Below the pieces are notes generated by a model. The model searched no databases, had not been told where the DNA came from, and worked only from the letters and a program-made list of their open reading frames with translations. From DATARH01 sp035534855 (GTDB lineage Bacteria; Pseudomonadota; Alphaproteobacteria; ATCC43930; CGMCC-115725), in assembly GCA_035534855.1 (NCBI GenBank), contig DATLRD010000109.1, positions 1-64,000 of the forward strand: DNA of 64,000 nt, read 5' to 3'. The position numbers and the translations under genes are program-made. Below are positions 1-8,132 of the stretch, one piece after another (positions within the stretch are counted from its first letter, which is position 1; each line of letters begins with the position of its first letter).

Positions 1-495
1 CGGGTTGTTGAGCGCGCGGTAGATCTGGGCGACCGCGAGCCCGTATTGCCCGGCGGCAAGCGCGGCGATCTCCCAGTTGCCGAGATGCCCGGAGAACAGG
101 ATCAGCCGGCGCTCTTCCGCCAGCGCGCGAGCGAGGCGGTCGAGGCCGATGACCTCGACCCGGCTGCCGGGCCCGAACACGCGGAGCCGGTGCAGATGCC
201 GGTATTCGGCCGCCACGCGGCCGAGATTGTTCCACATCGCGCGCACGATCGCCTCGATCCCGGCGTCCGACAGCGCCGGGAAGGCGGCACGCAGATTGCG
301 CCGCGCCCGCCTGCTGATGCCGAGGCGCGGGCCGATCCAGCGACCGAGCGCGCCGCCGACCGCCGAGGCGGTGTCGAGCGGCAGGGCGCCGAACAGCGCA
401 AAGAACAGGCCGGCGCCGGCGGCCTGCCAGCGCTCGCCGGCGGTCGCCGGGCGCGCCGGAGCGTCAGCCGCAGGCGGCAGCGTCGCGGCGCGCAT
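1..495 (-). CDS. lpxL: LpxL/HtrB-family lipid A acyltransferase, partial (3' end outside window)
   Basis: This is the N-terminal 165 residues of a lysophospholipid acyltransferase of the LpxL/HtrB (lauroyl/myristoyl) family, which adds a secondary acyl chain to Kdo-lipid A at the inner membrane. The frame is open from an ATG at 495 to the window edge. The acyltransferase motif HLGNWE (H137, E142) fits the family's HX4(D/E) catalytic signature. An apolar stretch near residues 28-45 (GLFFALFGALPL) is the usual N-terminal membrane contact. The gene overlaps the end of lpxK by about 32 bases, which suggests translational coupling in a lipid A operon. A start a little downstream cannot be excluded. 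Acyl specificity cannot be read from this fragment. Confidence 0.85.
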   Translation of the reverse strand, partial: MRAATLPPAADAPARPATAGERWQAAGAGLFFALFGALPLDTASAVGGALGRWIGPRLGISRRARRNLRAAFPALSDAGIEAIVRAMWNNLGRVAAEYRHLHRLRVFGPGSRVEVIGLDRLARALAEERRLILFSGHLGNWEIAALAAGQYGLAVAQIYRALNNP

Positions 496-1459
496 GCGCG
501 ACGACCGGGGCCAGCACGGCGGCGAGCGCCGCGGGATCGCGCCAGGCGATCTCGACGTCGAGCACCTCGATGCCGGCGCGGGTTTCGGGTGCGAGGCGCA
601 CCCAGTCCTTCGCCGTGGTGACGAGCGTCGCGCCGGCCGCATCGGCCTCGCGGCGTAGTGCCGCGATCTGGTCGGAGCGAAACCGGTGGTGGTCGGGAAA
701 ACCGTGCGCCGCCGCGACCGTGGCGCCGAGCCGGCGCAGCGTGGCAAAGAATTTTTCCGGCCGGCCGATGCCGGCGAAGGCGACAAGCCGACGCCCGGCA
801 AAGCGCTCGCCGGCGACCGGGCGGAGCGCGGCGCGCAGCACCGGCCGCCCGGACCGGCGCAGCCCCTCCGGTCCGGCGCCGTCGCCGATCACGACGATTG
901 CATCGGCACGGGCAAGCCCCGGCGCAACGCGCTCGCGCAGCGGCCCGGCGGGGATCACCCGGGCATTGCCAAAGCCGAACTCGGCATCGACGACGACAAG
1001 CGCGAGGTCCTTGGCGACCGAGGGGTTCTGAAACCCGTCGTCGAGCACGATTGCCCCGGCGCCGCCGTCGATCGCGGCGCGGATGCCGGCGGCGCGGTCG
1101 CGCGCGACCCAGCACGGCAGCCTGCGGGCCAGCAGCAGCGCCTCGTCGCCGACCGCGATGGCGTCGTGCCGGGCGGGATCGACCCGTACCGGCCCGGCGA
1201 GCTGTCCGCCATAGCCGCGGGTCACCGCGTGCGGCGCGGCGCCGGAATCGCCGAGCGCGGTGGCAAGCGACAGCACGACCGGGGTCTTGCCGGAGCCGCC
1301 GGCGACGAGATTGCCGACGCAGACCACCGGCCGCGCGGCGCGGTAGGGGCGGGTGACCGCGCGGCGCAGGCGCCCGGCGGCATCCCATGCCGCGCCGACC
1401 GGCGACAACAGCCCGGCCACCAGGCCTGGCCGCGCGCTCCAGAACTCAGGGCTGCGCAT
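464..1459 (-). CDS. lpxK: Tetraacyldisaccharide 4'-kinase LpxK
   Basis: LpxK phosphorylates the 4' position of tetraacyldisaccharide-1-phosphate to give lipid IVA at the cytoplasmic face of the inner membrane. The protein has 331 residues, the normal family length. It starts MRSPEFW and carries the Walker A-like P-loop GNLVAGGSGKTP at about residues 49-60, followed by the LDDGFQ segment typical of LpxK. A longer in-frame extension exists upstream, but it lies inside waaA in another frame and has no family character, so the ATG at 1459 was chosen. The start overlaps the waaA end by 14 bases and the end overlaps lpxL, so waaA-lpxK-lpxL are probably one transcript. Confidence 0.95.
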   Translation of the reverse strand: MRSPEFWSARPGLVAGLLSPVGAAWDAAGRLRRAVTRPYRAARPVVCVGNLVAGGSGKTPVVLSLATALGDSGAAPHAVTRGYGGQLAGPVRVDPARHDAIAVGDEALLLARRLPCWVARDRAAGIRAAIDGGAGAIVLDDGFQNPSVAKDLALVVVDAEFGFGNARVIPAGPLRERVAPGLARADAIVVIGDGAGPEGLRRSGRPVLRAALRPVAGERFAGRRLVAFAGIGRPEKFFATLRRLGATVAAAHGFPDHHRFRSDQIAALRREADAAGATLVTTAKDWVRLAPETRAGIEVLDVEIAWRDPAALAAVLAPVVAHARRDAAACG

Positions 1460-2780
1460 CGGCATGCCGCGGCGCACGATCCGGCAGCCGCAGCGGCGGC
1501 GGGGCGGCCGCCGGCGCCAGCCGGTCGAGAAATGGCGCCAGCCGCGCCAGCACGGCGTCGAGGACGCCGTTGCTTGCCGCCGCGGTGCGGGCGGCGGCCG
1601 CGGCGCGGGCGGCGCGAAGCTCGGGCTCGGCGAGAAGCCGTGCCACCGCGCGGCCGAGCCCGGCGCCCTCGGCGACCGGCTCGGCGGCATCGGCGGCGAA
1701 CAGCGCGGCGGCCATCGCCGCGCAGTTTGCCACGAACGGCCCGTGCAGGATCGCGCAATCGAGCCGCGCCGCCTCGAACAGGTTGTGCCCGCCCTTGTCG
1801 ACCAGAGACCCGCCGATGAAGGCGATCCCGGCGAGGCGATAGAACAGGCCCAGCTCGCCCAGCGTATCGATCAGATAGACGTCGCTGCCGGCAGCGACCG
1901 GCTCGCCGCGGCTGCGGCGCGCGACGGCGAGCCCCTGGGCGCGCAATTCGGCGGTGATCGTTTCGCCGCGCACCGGGTGGCGCGGGGCGATGATGGTCAA
2001 GAGCCCCGGATGCGCCGCCGCGATGATGCGGTGCGCGGCCGCCGCGGCGGCCTCCTCGCCGGCGTGAGTACTCGCCGCAAGCCATACCGGCCGCGTGCCG
2101 ATCGCCGCCCGCAGCGTTGCCAGCGCCACCGGGTCGGCCGGCAGTTCCGCCGCCGCGGCCTTGAGGTCGCCGACGCTGTCCGCGGCCGGCGCGCCGAGGT
2201 CGCGAAAGCGCCGCGCCTGGGCGTCGTCCTGCGCCAGGCACAGCGCAAAGCTCGCCAGCATCGGCCGCGCCAGCCCGGGCAGCGCCGCCCACCGCGCATG
2301 CGAGCGCGCCGACAGCCGGGCGTTGACCAATGCCATCGGGATGAAGCGGCGCCGGGTCGCCAGCACCAGGTTTGGCCACAGCTCGGATTCGACCCAGATC
2401 GCCAAGTCTGGCCGCCAATGGTCGAGAAAGCGATCGACCGCGCGCGGCAAATCGACCGGCACGAACTGGTGGCGTGCCCCTTTCGGCAGGCGCGGCGCCA
2501 GCAACTGTGCCGAGGTCACGGTGCCGGTGGTCACCAGCACTTCGATGCCGGGCCGATCGCGCACGATCCGGTCGATCAGCGCAAGCACCGACGCCGCCTC
2601 GCCGATGCTGGCGGCGTGAACCCACACCACTGGTCCCGGCGGCCGGACCAGACGGGAGATGCCGCGGCGCTCGCCAAGCCGCGCCGGATCCTCCTTGCCG
2701 CGGCGGCGGCGCCAGGCAAGGCCGGCAAGCAGGAGCGGGGTCGCGGCGGCGGTGACGCTGCGGTAGAGCGCGGGCAGCAT
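1446..2780 (-). CDS. waaA: 3-deoxy-D-manno-octulosonic acid (Kdo) transferase WaaA/KdtA
   Basis: WaaA transfers Kdo from CMP-Kdo to lipid IVA. The 444-residue protein is family length. It has an N-terminal membrane-anchor segment (ALYRSVTAAATPLLLAGLAW), then WVHAASIGE at residues 53-61 with the conserved catalytic Glu61. The C-terminal half is a GT-B nucleotide-sugar fold with IIAPRHPVR and GGSLVDKGGHN. The ATG at 2780 overlaps the preceding stop by one base (TAATG), indicating coupled translation with the DUF374 gene. Whether it adds one, two or more Kdo residues cannot be read from the sequence. Confidence 0.95.
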   Translation of the reverse strand: MLPALYRSVTAAATPLLLAGLAWRRRRGKEDPARLGERRGISRLVRPPGPVVWVHAASIGEAASVLALIDRIVRDRPGIEVLVTTGTVTSAQLLAPRLPKGARHQFVPVDLPRAVDRFLDHWRPDLAIWVESELWPNLVLATRRRFIPMALVNARLSARSHARWAALPGLARPMLASFALCLAQDDAQARRFRDLGAPAADSVGDLKAAAAELPADPVALATLRAAIGTRPVWLAASTHAGEEAAAAAAHRIIAAAHPGLLTIIAPRHPVRGETITAELRAQGLAVARRSRGEPVAAGSDVYLIDTLGELGLFYRLAGIAFIGGSLVDKGGHNLFEAARLDCAILHGPFVANCAAMAAALFAADAAEPVAEGAGLGRAVARLLAEPELRAARAAAAARTAAASNGVLDAVLARLAPFLDRLAPAAAPPPLRLPDRAPRHADAQP

Positions 2781-3514
2781 TACCCGCCCTCGGCGGTGCG
2801 GCGCTCTGCGCCGGGCCGGGCGGCCGCCGCGCCGCCGACCCGGCGGTCGGCGCGCTCGGCAAGCTCATTGAGCCGCTCCTCGATCAAAAGCCGCGCCCGC
2901 TCGCTGCCCTCGCCGTCGAGCTCGGCGCCGATCTCGATCGGCTCGCCCCACAAATAGAGGCCGCGGCCGAACGGCAGCGCGAGGTAGAAGCAGTCCCAGG
3001 TGTTGAGGATGCGGCGCCGGCTGGTGGCGAACACCAGCGGCACCACCGGCACGCGCGCCAGCCGGGCGAGGTCGACGATGCCGCCGCCGACCCGCATCGC
3101 CGGGCCGCGCGGCCCGTCTGGCGTGATGCCGACCCAGGCGCCGTCGGCGAGATGCTTGAGCATCGCGCGCAGCGCCCCGGCGCCCCCGCGGCGGGTCGAG
3201 CCGGGGATGTAGCCGATGTCGAAATAGCTGACCGCGCCGGCGATGATCCGGCCGTCGCGATGCGCCGAGATCAGCATGTGCACGGGCGCGAGGCGCGGGG
3301 TGGCGAGCGGGACCATCATCAGCCGGCCGTGCCAGAAGGCGATGATCAGCCCGCCGTCGCGGTGTCGCAGGCGCTCGGGGATTTCGCCGCCTTCGACACG
3401 CCAGCGGTTGGTCAGATAGACAAGGCGGATATAGAACTGCGCCGCCCAGCACAACAGGCGCTGCGTGCGCGCGCTGCGCAGCAGCCGACGAAACCAGCGC
3501 TTAGGGGTCTTCAC
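2780..3514 (-). CDS. DUF374 lysophospholipid acyltransferase-like protein
   Basis: This 244-residue protein of the DUF374 family resembles lysophospholipid acyltransferases. FWHGRLM at about residues 60-66 resembles the HX4D acyltransferase motif region, and TPDGPRGP matches the second conserved block of DUF374 proteins. It lies 7 bases downstream of the MsbA-like exporter and overlaps the waaA start, a placement conserved in alphaproteobacterial lipid A loci. That context points to a role in outer-membrane lipid or lipid A acylation, but no reaction is established for this subfamily. The last 30 residues are Ala/Arg/Gly-rich and probably disordered. Confidence 0.85.
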   Translation of the reverse strand: MKTPKRWFRRLLRSARTQRLLCWAAQFYIRLVYLTNRWRVEGGEIPERLRHRDGGLIIAFWHGRLMMVPLATPRLAPVHMLISAHRDGRIIAGAVSYFDIGYIPGSTRRGGAGALRAMLKHLADGAWVGITPDGPRGPAMRVGGGIVDLARLARVPVVPLVFATSRRRILNTWDCFYLALPFGRGLYLWGEPIEIGAELDGEGSERARLLIEERLNELAERADRRVGGAAAARPGAERRTAEGG

Positions 3515-3521
3515 CCCGGGC

Positions 3522-5324
3522 CTACCCCGGCACGGCGGGCGTCGCCGCCGCCTCCGCCTCGGGGGTGAACTCGGTCTCGTAGAGCCGGCGGTAAAGCCCG
3601 TTATGGGCGAGCAGCTGGGCGTGCTTGCCGGTCTCGACGATGCGGCCGCGGTCCATTACGCAAATCAGGTCAGCGCCGATGATCGTCGACAGCCGGTGGG
3701 CGATGACCACGGTCGTGCGCCCCTGCATCAGCGCCTTCAGCGCCGTCTGCACATGCCGCTCGCTTTCGTTGTCGAGCGAGGAGGTGGCTTCGTCGAGCAA
3801 GAGGATCGGCGCGTCCTTCAGCATTGCCCGGGCGATCGCCAGACGCTGGCGCTGGCCGCCGGACAGCCGCACACCATGCTCGCCGACCAGCGTGTCGTAG
3901 CCGTCGGGCAGTTCGCAGATAAAGCGGTGCGCCGCCGCCGCCTCGGCCGCCGCCTCGATCTCGGCCTGGGTCGCGCCGAACCGGCCATAGGCGATATTGG
4001 CGCGCACCGTATCGTCGAACAGCGCGACCTCCTGCGCGACCAGCGCGATCGCGCCGCGCAGCGAATCCAGGGTGACTGTGCGCAGATCCTGGCCGTCGAT
4101 CGCGACGCTGCCCTCGTCCGGGTCGAAGAACCGCAGGACCAGGTTGAGCATCGTCGACTTTCCGGCACCCGACGGCCCGACCAGCGCCACCGTGCTGCCG
4201 GCCGGCACGATCAGCGACACGCCATCGAGCGCGGCTGCGCCCGGATGATAGCCAAAGCGCACCGCGTCGAGCCGCACCTCGCCGCCGGTGAGGTGCAGCG
4301 GCTGCGTGCCCGGTGCGTCGCGGATCGCCGGCTCGATGTCGAGCACTGCGAACACGCGCTGCGCCGCCGCCAACCCCTCCTGCAGCGAGGCGTTGAGGTT
4401 GGCGAGGCTTTTGAGCGGCTGATAGGCCAGTAAGAGCGCGGTGATGAACGAAAAGAACGCGCCCGGCGTGCGCGCGCCGTTGATCACCTGATGCCCGCCG
4501 TAAAGGATCACCACCGCGATTGCCGCCCCGCCCAGCGCCTCGATCATCGGTGAGGCGCGCGAACGGGTGCGGTTGGCGCGGTCGACCAGCCGGAACACCC
4601 GCTCGAACAAGGCGCCGGCGCGGCGCTCCTCGTAGGCCTCCATGCCGTAGGCCTTGACCAGGCGCGCGCCCTGAAAGGTCTGGCTCAACAGCGTCGTCAG
4701 TTGCCCCATCTCGGCCTGGGTGTTGGCCGAAACCCGGCGCATGCGCCGGCCGATCGCGGCGATCGGCCGGATTGCCAGCGGAAAGCCGAAAAACGCGACC
4801 AGCGCCAAGAGCCAATCCTGGTAGAACATCAGCGCGACAAGAAACACCACCGTCACCGCGTCCTTGCCGATTCCGGCCAGCACGTTGACCGCGGCGTTGC
4901 GCAACAGCGCGGCGTCGTTGGTGAAGCGCGAGATCAGCCGGCCGCTCGGGTTGTCGTTGTAATAGGCGAGGTCGGCGCGCATCAGCCGGGCATAGAGCGC
5001 GATCTGCACATCGGTGACGACGCGCAGGCCGACCCGCGTCATCAGCACGCTTTCGCCGTAATCCGAGATGCCCTTGACGATTGCCAGCGCCAGCGCCGCG
5101 CCGCCGATCAGCAGCAACAGCGAGTCGTCGTGCACGACAAAGATGCGGTCGAGCATCGGCTGCATCAGCCACGCGCGCAGCGCGGTGCTGGCGGCGGCGA
5201 CGCCCATGCAAAAGAACGCGAGCACGATCTTGCCGGTATGGCGCCGAACGAAGTCACGCACCAGCCGCTGCACCAGCGCGGCCGAGCGCAACTTTTCTTC
5301 CGCGAGGCGAGACTCTTCGCGCAT
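3522..5324 (-). CDS. msbA: MsbA-like lipid A / lipid export ABC transporter (fused permease-ATPase)
   Basis: This half-transporter of the MsbA/ABCB type has 600 residues: six transmembrane helices (about residues 20-320) followed by a nucleotide-binding domain. The NBD is canonical, with Walker A GPSGAGKST, signature LSGGQRQR, Walker B ILLLDEATSSLD and H-loop IAHRLS. It is expected to work as a homodimer flipping lipid A-core or phospholipid across the inner membrane. Its place beside waaA, lpxK and DUF374 supports a lipid A role. The ATG at 5324 (MREESRL) has a purine-rich ribosome site (GGCGGGGAA). A 15-residue upstream extension lacks family similarity and was left out. Confidence 0.88.
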   Translation of the reverse strand: MREESRLAEEKLRSAALVQRLVRDFVRRHTGKIVLAFFCMGVAAASTALRAWLMQPMLDRIFVVHDDSLLLLIGGAALALAIVKGISDYGESVLMTRVGLRVVTDVQIALYARLMRADLAYYNDNPSGRLISRFTNDAALLRNAAVNVLAGIGKDAVTVVFLVALMFYQDWLLALVAFFGFPLAIRPIAAIGRRMRRVSANTQAEMGQLTTLLSQTFQGARLVKAYGMEAYEERRAGALFERVFRLVDRANRTRSRASPMIEALGGAAIAVVILYGGHQVINGARTPGAFFSFITALLLAYQPLKSLANLNASLQEGLAAAQRVFAVLDIEPAIRDAPGTQPLHLTGGEVRLDAVRFGYHPGAAALDGVSLIVPAGSTVALVGPSGAGKSTMLNLVLRFFDPDEGSVAIDGQDLRTVTLDSLRGAIALVAQEVALFDDTVRANIAYGRFGATQAEIEAAAEAAAAHRFICELPDGYDTLVGEHGVRLSGGQRQRLAIARAMLKDAPILLLDEATSSLDNESERHVQTALKALMQGRTTVVIAHRLSTIIGADLICVMDRGRIVETGKHAQLLAHNGLYRRLYETEFTPEAEAAATPAVPG

Positions 5325-5407
5325 GAATTCCCCGCCCGCAGTGTTAGAGGCGAGCGCCCCGATTGGCAAGCGCGGCGGTTTTGAGGCGGCGGGGCGTCTC
5401 CGCCGGT

Positions 5408-6772
5408 CTACGCCCCCGCGACGGTCAGGTCGTCGATGCGCAGGGTCGGGGCGTCGATACCGTTGCGGAATTCGAGGTCGTCGGCGGCGATAAGGCGGGC
5501 GAACATGTCCTTGAGGTTGCCGGCGACCGTCATCTCGCTGACCGCAAACCCGATCTCGCCGTTCTCGATCCAGAACCCGGCGGCGCCGCGGCTGTAGTCG
5601 CCGGTGACGCCGTTGATCCCCATGCCCATCAATTCCGTGACATAGAACCCGCTCTTGATGTCGGCGATCAGCGCCGCAGGGGTGAGCGCGCCAGGTTCGA
5701 GCCAGACATTGGTCGATGACGGCGACGGCGGCGACGAGGTGCCGCGGGCGGCGTGGCCGGTCGTCGCCATGCCCAGTTGGCGGGCCGAGCGCAGATCGAG
5801 GAGCCAGGTGGTCAGCACGCCCTTGTCGACCAGCGCGAGGCGCCGGTTGGCGATCCCCTCGCCGTCAAACGGCCGCGAGCGCAGGCCGCGCGGGCGGTGC
5901 GGGTCGTCGATGATCGTGATCCCTTCGGGAAACACGCGCTGGCCGAGCCGGTCCTTAAGGAAGCTGGTGCCGCGAGCGATCGATGGGCCGTTGATCGCGC
6001 CCAGCAGGTGCGACAGCATGCTGCGCGCGACGCGCGGTTCGAACACCACCGGAAAGCGGCCGGTCGACATCTTGCGGGCGCCGAGCCGCTTGACCGCGCG
6101 CTCGCCGGCGCGGCGGCCGATCTCGGCGGGGTCGCGCAGATCGGCGGCATAGACCGCGCTGGCGTAATCGTAATCGCGCTCCATCGCGGTGCCGGAGCCG
6201 GCGATCACCGAGGCGCTGACCCCCTGGCTCGTCCCGGCATAGGCGCCGGCGAACCCGTTGGTCGCGGCGAGCGCGACGCGCGAGCGGCCCCACCCCGACT
6301 CGGCGCCTTCCGAATTGGTGATGCCGGAAACCGCGAGCGCCGCTTCCTCGCAGGCGTGGGCGCGCTCCATCAGGGTCTCGGCGCTCGGCTCGTCGGGATC
6401 GAGCATGTCGAGGTGGCGCGGCCAGTCGCGGGCGACCGCATCCGGGTCGGCGAGGCCGCAGAACTCGTCCTCCGGCACGGCCCGCGCCATCTGCAGCGCG
6501 TGCTCGACGAGGTTCGACAGCGCGCGTGGCGAGCGATCGCTCGACGACACGGTCGCCTGCTGCCTGCCGACGAACACGCGCAGGCCAAGATCCTGACCCT
6601 CCGCGCGTTCGAGCTTTTCGGTCTTGCCGAGCCGGCGCGCATGCGACAGCGAAATGCCCTCGACCAGCACCGCGTCGGCGGCGTCCGCCCCGGCCCGCCG
6701 GGCGCGGCCCAGCAGGTCCTGCAACAGGTCGATGTCGTTGGCGGAGTCGCGGTCAAGTGTCGTGTCGGTCAT
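5408..6772 (-). CDS. pmbA: PmbA/TldE metalloprotease-family protein
   Basis: PmbA (TldE) is the non-catalytic-looking partner of TldD in the TldD/TldE zinc protease, which degrades unfolded or modified peptides in the cytoplasm. The 454-residue length is typical. The protein has the family blocks VFEPRVARSMLSHL and GITGDYSRGAAGFWIENG-like near the C-terminus, and lacks the HExxxH motif, as expected for TldE. The ATG at 6772 (MTDTTLD) is the first plausible start. The partner tldD is also in this window at 16.7-18.1 kb but not adjacent. A small perfect hairpin, CCTTG-AAA-CAAGG, lies just upstream at 6779-6791. Confidence 0.93.
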   Translation of the reverse strand: MTDTTLDRDSANDIDLLQDLLGRARRAGADAADAVLVEGISLSHARRLGKTEKLERAEGQDLGLRVFVGRQQATVSSSDRSPRALSNLVEHALQMARAVPEDEFCGLADPDAVARDWPRHLDMLDPDEPSAETLMERAHACEEAALAVSGITNSEGAESGWGRSRVALAATNGFAGAYAGTSQGVSASVIAGSGTAMERDYDYASAVYAADLRDPAEIGRRAGERAVKRLGARKMSTGRFPVVFEPRVARSMLSHLLGAINGPSIARGTSFLKDRLGQRVFPEGITIIDDPHRPRGLRSRPFDGEGIANRRLALVDKGVLTTWLLDLRSARQLGMATTGHAARGTSSPPSPSSTNVWLEPGALTPAALIADIKSGFYVTELMGMGINGVTGDYSRGAAGFWIENGEIGFAVSEMTVAGNLKDMFARLIAADDLEFRNGIDAPTLRIDDLTVAGA

Positions 6773-7014
6773 CGCATTCCTTGAAACAAGGCCCCGCGCG
6801 CAGCGACCACCGCTGCCGGCACCAGGCCACCCTTCACATAGCGCATACCGTGCTGTTTGCGAGAGATAATGCGCGGCAGAAGCCCCGGAACTCCGTCCGG
6901 TTCGCGCCGGCCGCAGCGCGCTGACTCCTGCCGTTCGCGGAACCGCTTCGAAACCCGCGATAGTCGACCGGAGACGGACCGTCAGCCCTCGCGGCGGGAA
7001 CCACGCTTCATGCC
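6773..7014. other. 242-base gap between the alpha/beta hydrolase and pmbA
   Basis: This is noncoding as far as I can see. It probably holds the leader and promoter of the pmbA/lipid A operon on the minus strand. A short hairpin (CCTTG, loop AAA, CAAGG) sits at 6779-6791, immediately before the pmbA start, where it could affect initiation. I see no convincing -10/-35 pair, terminator or small gene. Confidence 0.4.
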
Positions 7015-7845
7015 TCAGCCTCGGATCAGGGTGAGCAGAGCCTGCATCAACTCGCCGTCTGGCCGGGCCAGCGTTTCGAGGATCGTGAAATGGTCGGCCC
7101 CGTCGATCGGCAGCAGATGCCCCGGCAGTCCGCGCTCGACCCACGCCTGGGCGTAGTCAATCGACTGGCGGCATAATTCGGGCAATTCCGCGGTGCCGTA
7201 GGTCACGATCAGCGGACCCGCCATCGGCGGAAAATTGAGCATCGGGCTGTTGCGCTGCGCCTCGGCCTCGTCGAGCCCGAGCTTCTCATTGAGATAGTTG
7301 AGGCGGACCGGTTCAAGGTCGTAGACGCCGCTGATCGCGATCCCGCCCCTGACCTCGCCGAGAGGCATTGTCATCGCCGTCAGATGCCCGCCGGCGGAAT
7401 GGCCGGCGACGTAGATGCGCCCCGGATCGGCGCCGTAATCGCCAAGATGCTGATGGAGCCAGCTGATGGCGTGGCGCACCTCGCCAACGATCCGGTCCAT
7501 CCCCGCTTCGGGCGCCAGGGTGTATTCGACGACCGCTACATTGACACCGTGCGACACCGCCCCCTCGGCCAAGGCGCTATACATTTCTTTGGTCTGGTGG
7601 GTCATTTGCCAATAGCCGCCGTGAATGTACGCCAGCGTCGGCGCCGCGGGGTTGCCGGCAAGGAACAGGTCGAGCCTTTCACGCGGCTGTTCGCCATAGG
7701 CGAAGTCGAGATGCCCGCGATGCCGCTCACGAAAGCGCGCGCTGCGCGCGGCCCAGTCGGCAAGGAGTTTCGCGGATGATGTTACCGCCGCGAGGTTGTC
7801 GTAGGCGGCGTCGAGATGGGCGCGATCCATTCCGCGGTACAGCAT
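7015..7845 (-). CDS. Alpha/beta hydrolase, kynurenine formamidase/carboxylesterase-like
   Basis: This 276-residue alpha/beta hydrolase has the oxyanion-hole motif HGGYW at about residue 74, the nucleophile elbow GHSAGG near residue 148 and a C-terminal GADHF His. HGGYW and AGHSAGGHLTAM are typical of the arylformamidase (kynurenine formamidase)/esterase group in the HSL-like branch. No kynurenine pathway gene is nearby, so the substrate is uncertain. Two starts are possible: ATG at 7845 (MLYRGM, used here) and ATG at 7830 (MDRAHLD). It may be transcribed alone, because 287 bases separate it from ubiD. Confidence 0.8.
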   Translation of the reverse strand: MLYRGMDRAHLDAAYDNLAAVTSSAKLLADWAARSARFRERHRGHLDFAYGEQPRERLDLFLAGNPAAPTLAYIHGGYWQMTHQTKEMYSALAEGAVSHGVNVAVVEYTLAPEAGMDRIVGEVRHAISWLHQHLGDYGADPGRIYVAGHSAGGHLTAMTMPLGEVRGGIAISGVYDLEPVRLNYLNEKLGLDEAEAQRNSPMLNFPPMAGPLIVTYGTAELPELCRQSIDYAQAWVERGLPGHLLPIDGADHFTILETLARPDGELMQALLTLIRG

Positions 7846-8132
7846 GGGTTTACGGCTCTTTAGAATTCGCGGGCCTGGCAAGTAATTGAATTTTTTGGAT
7901 CGCTCAGGGCAACTCGCTCTTCGCTCATCTGGCTGGGCCCCGTAAGGCAATCCGCAACTCAGAGTATTACGGAACCGACCCTCATGCGAGTATCGGTTCG
8001 CAGAGTTGCACCGAATGACCGGTTTCCAGCCCGCGCCGACACTAAATCGAGCCGTGCCAAGGTCGGGTGTGGCGCAGAAGCGGTCGCTCGTACCTCCGCG
8101 ACGCTGGCCGCCGAAACCCGGGCACGGGGGGG
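7846..8132. other. 287-base gap upstream of the hydrolase, relatively AT-rich
   Basis: The stretch nearest the hydrolase (about 7850-7990) is less GC-rich than the surrounding coding DNA and includes a run of T at about 7890-7895, which reads as A on the hydrolase strand. This suits a promoter or leader for the minus-strand hydrolase gene. A TTGCCC/TCAATT pair with a 17-base spacer exists on that strand but matches consensus poorly. I find no small gene here. Confidence 0.35.
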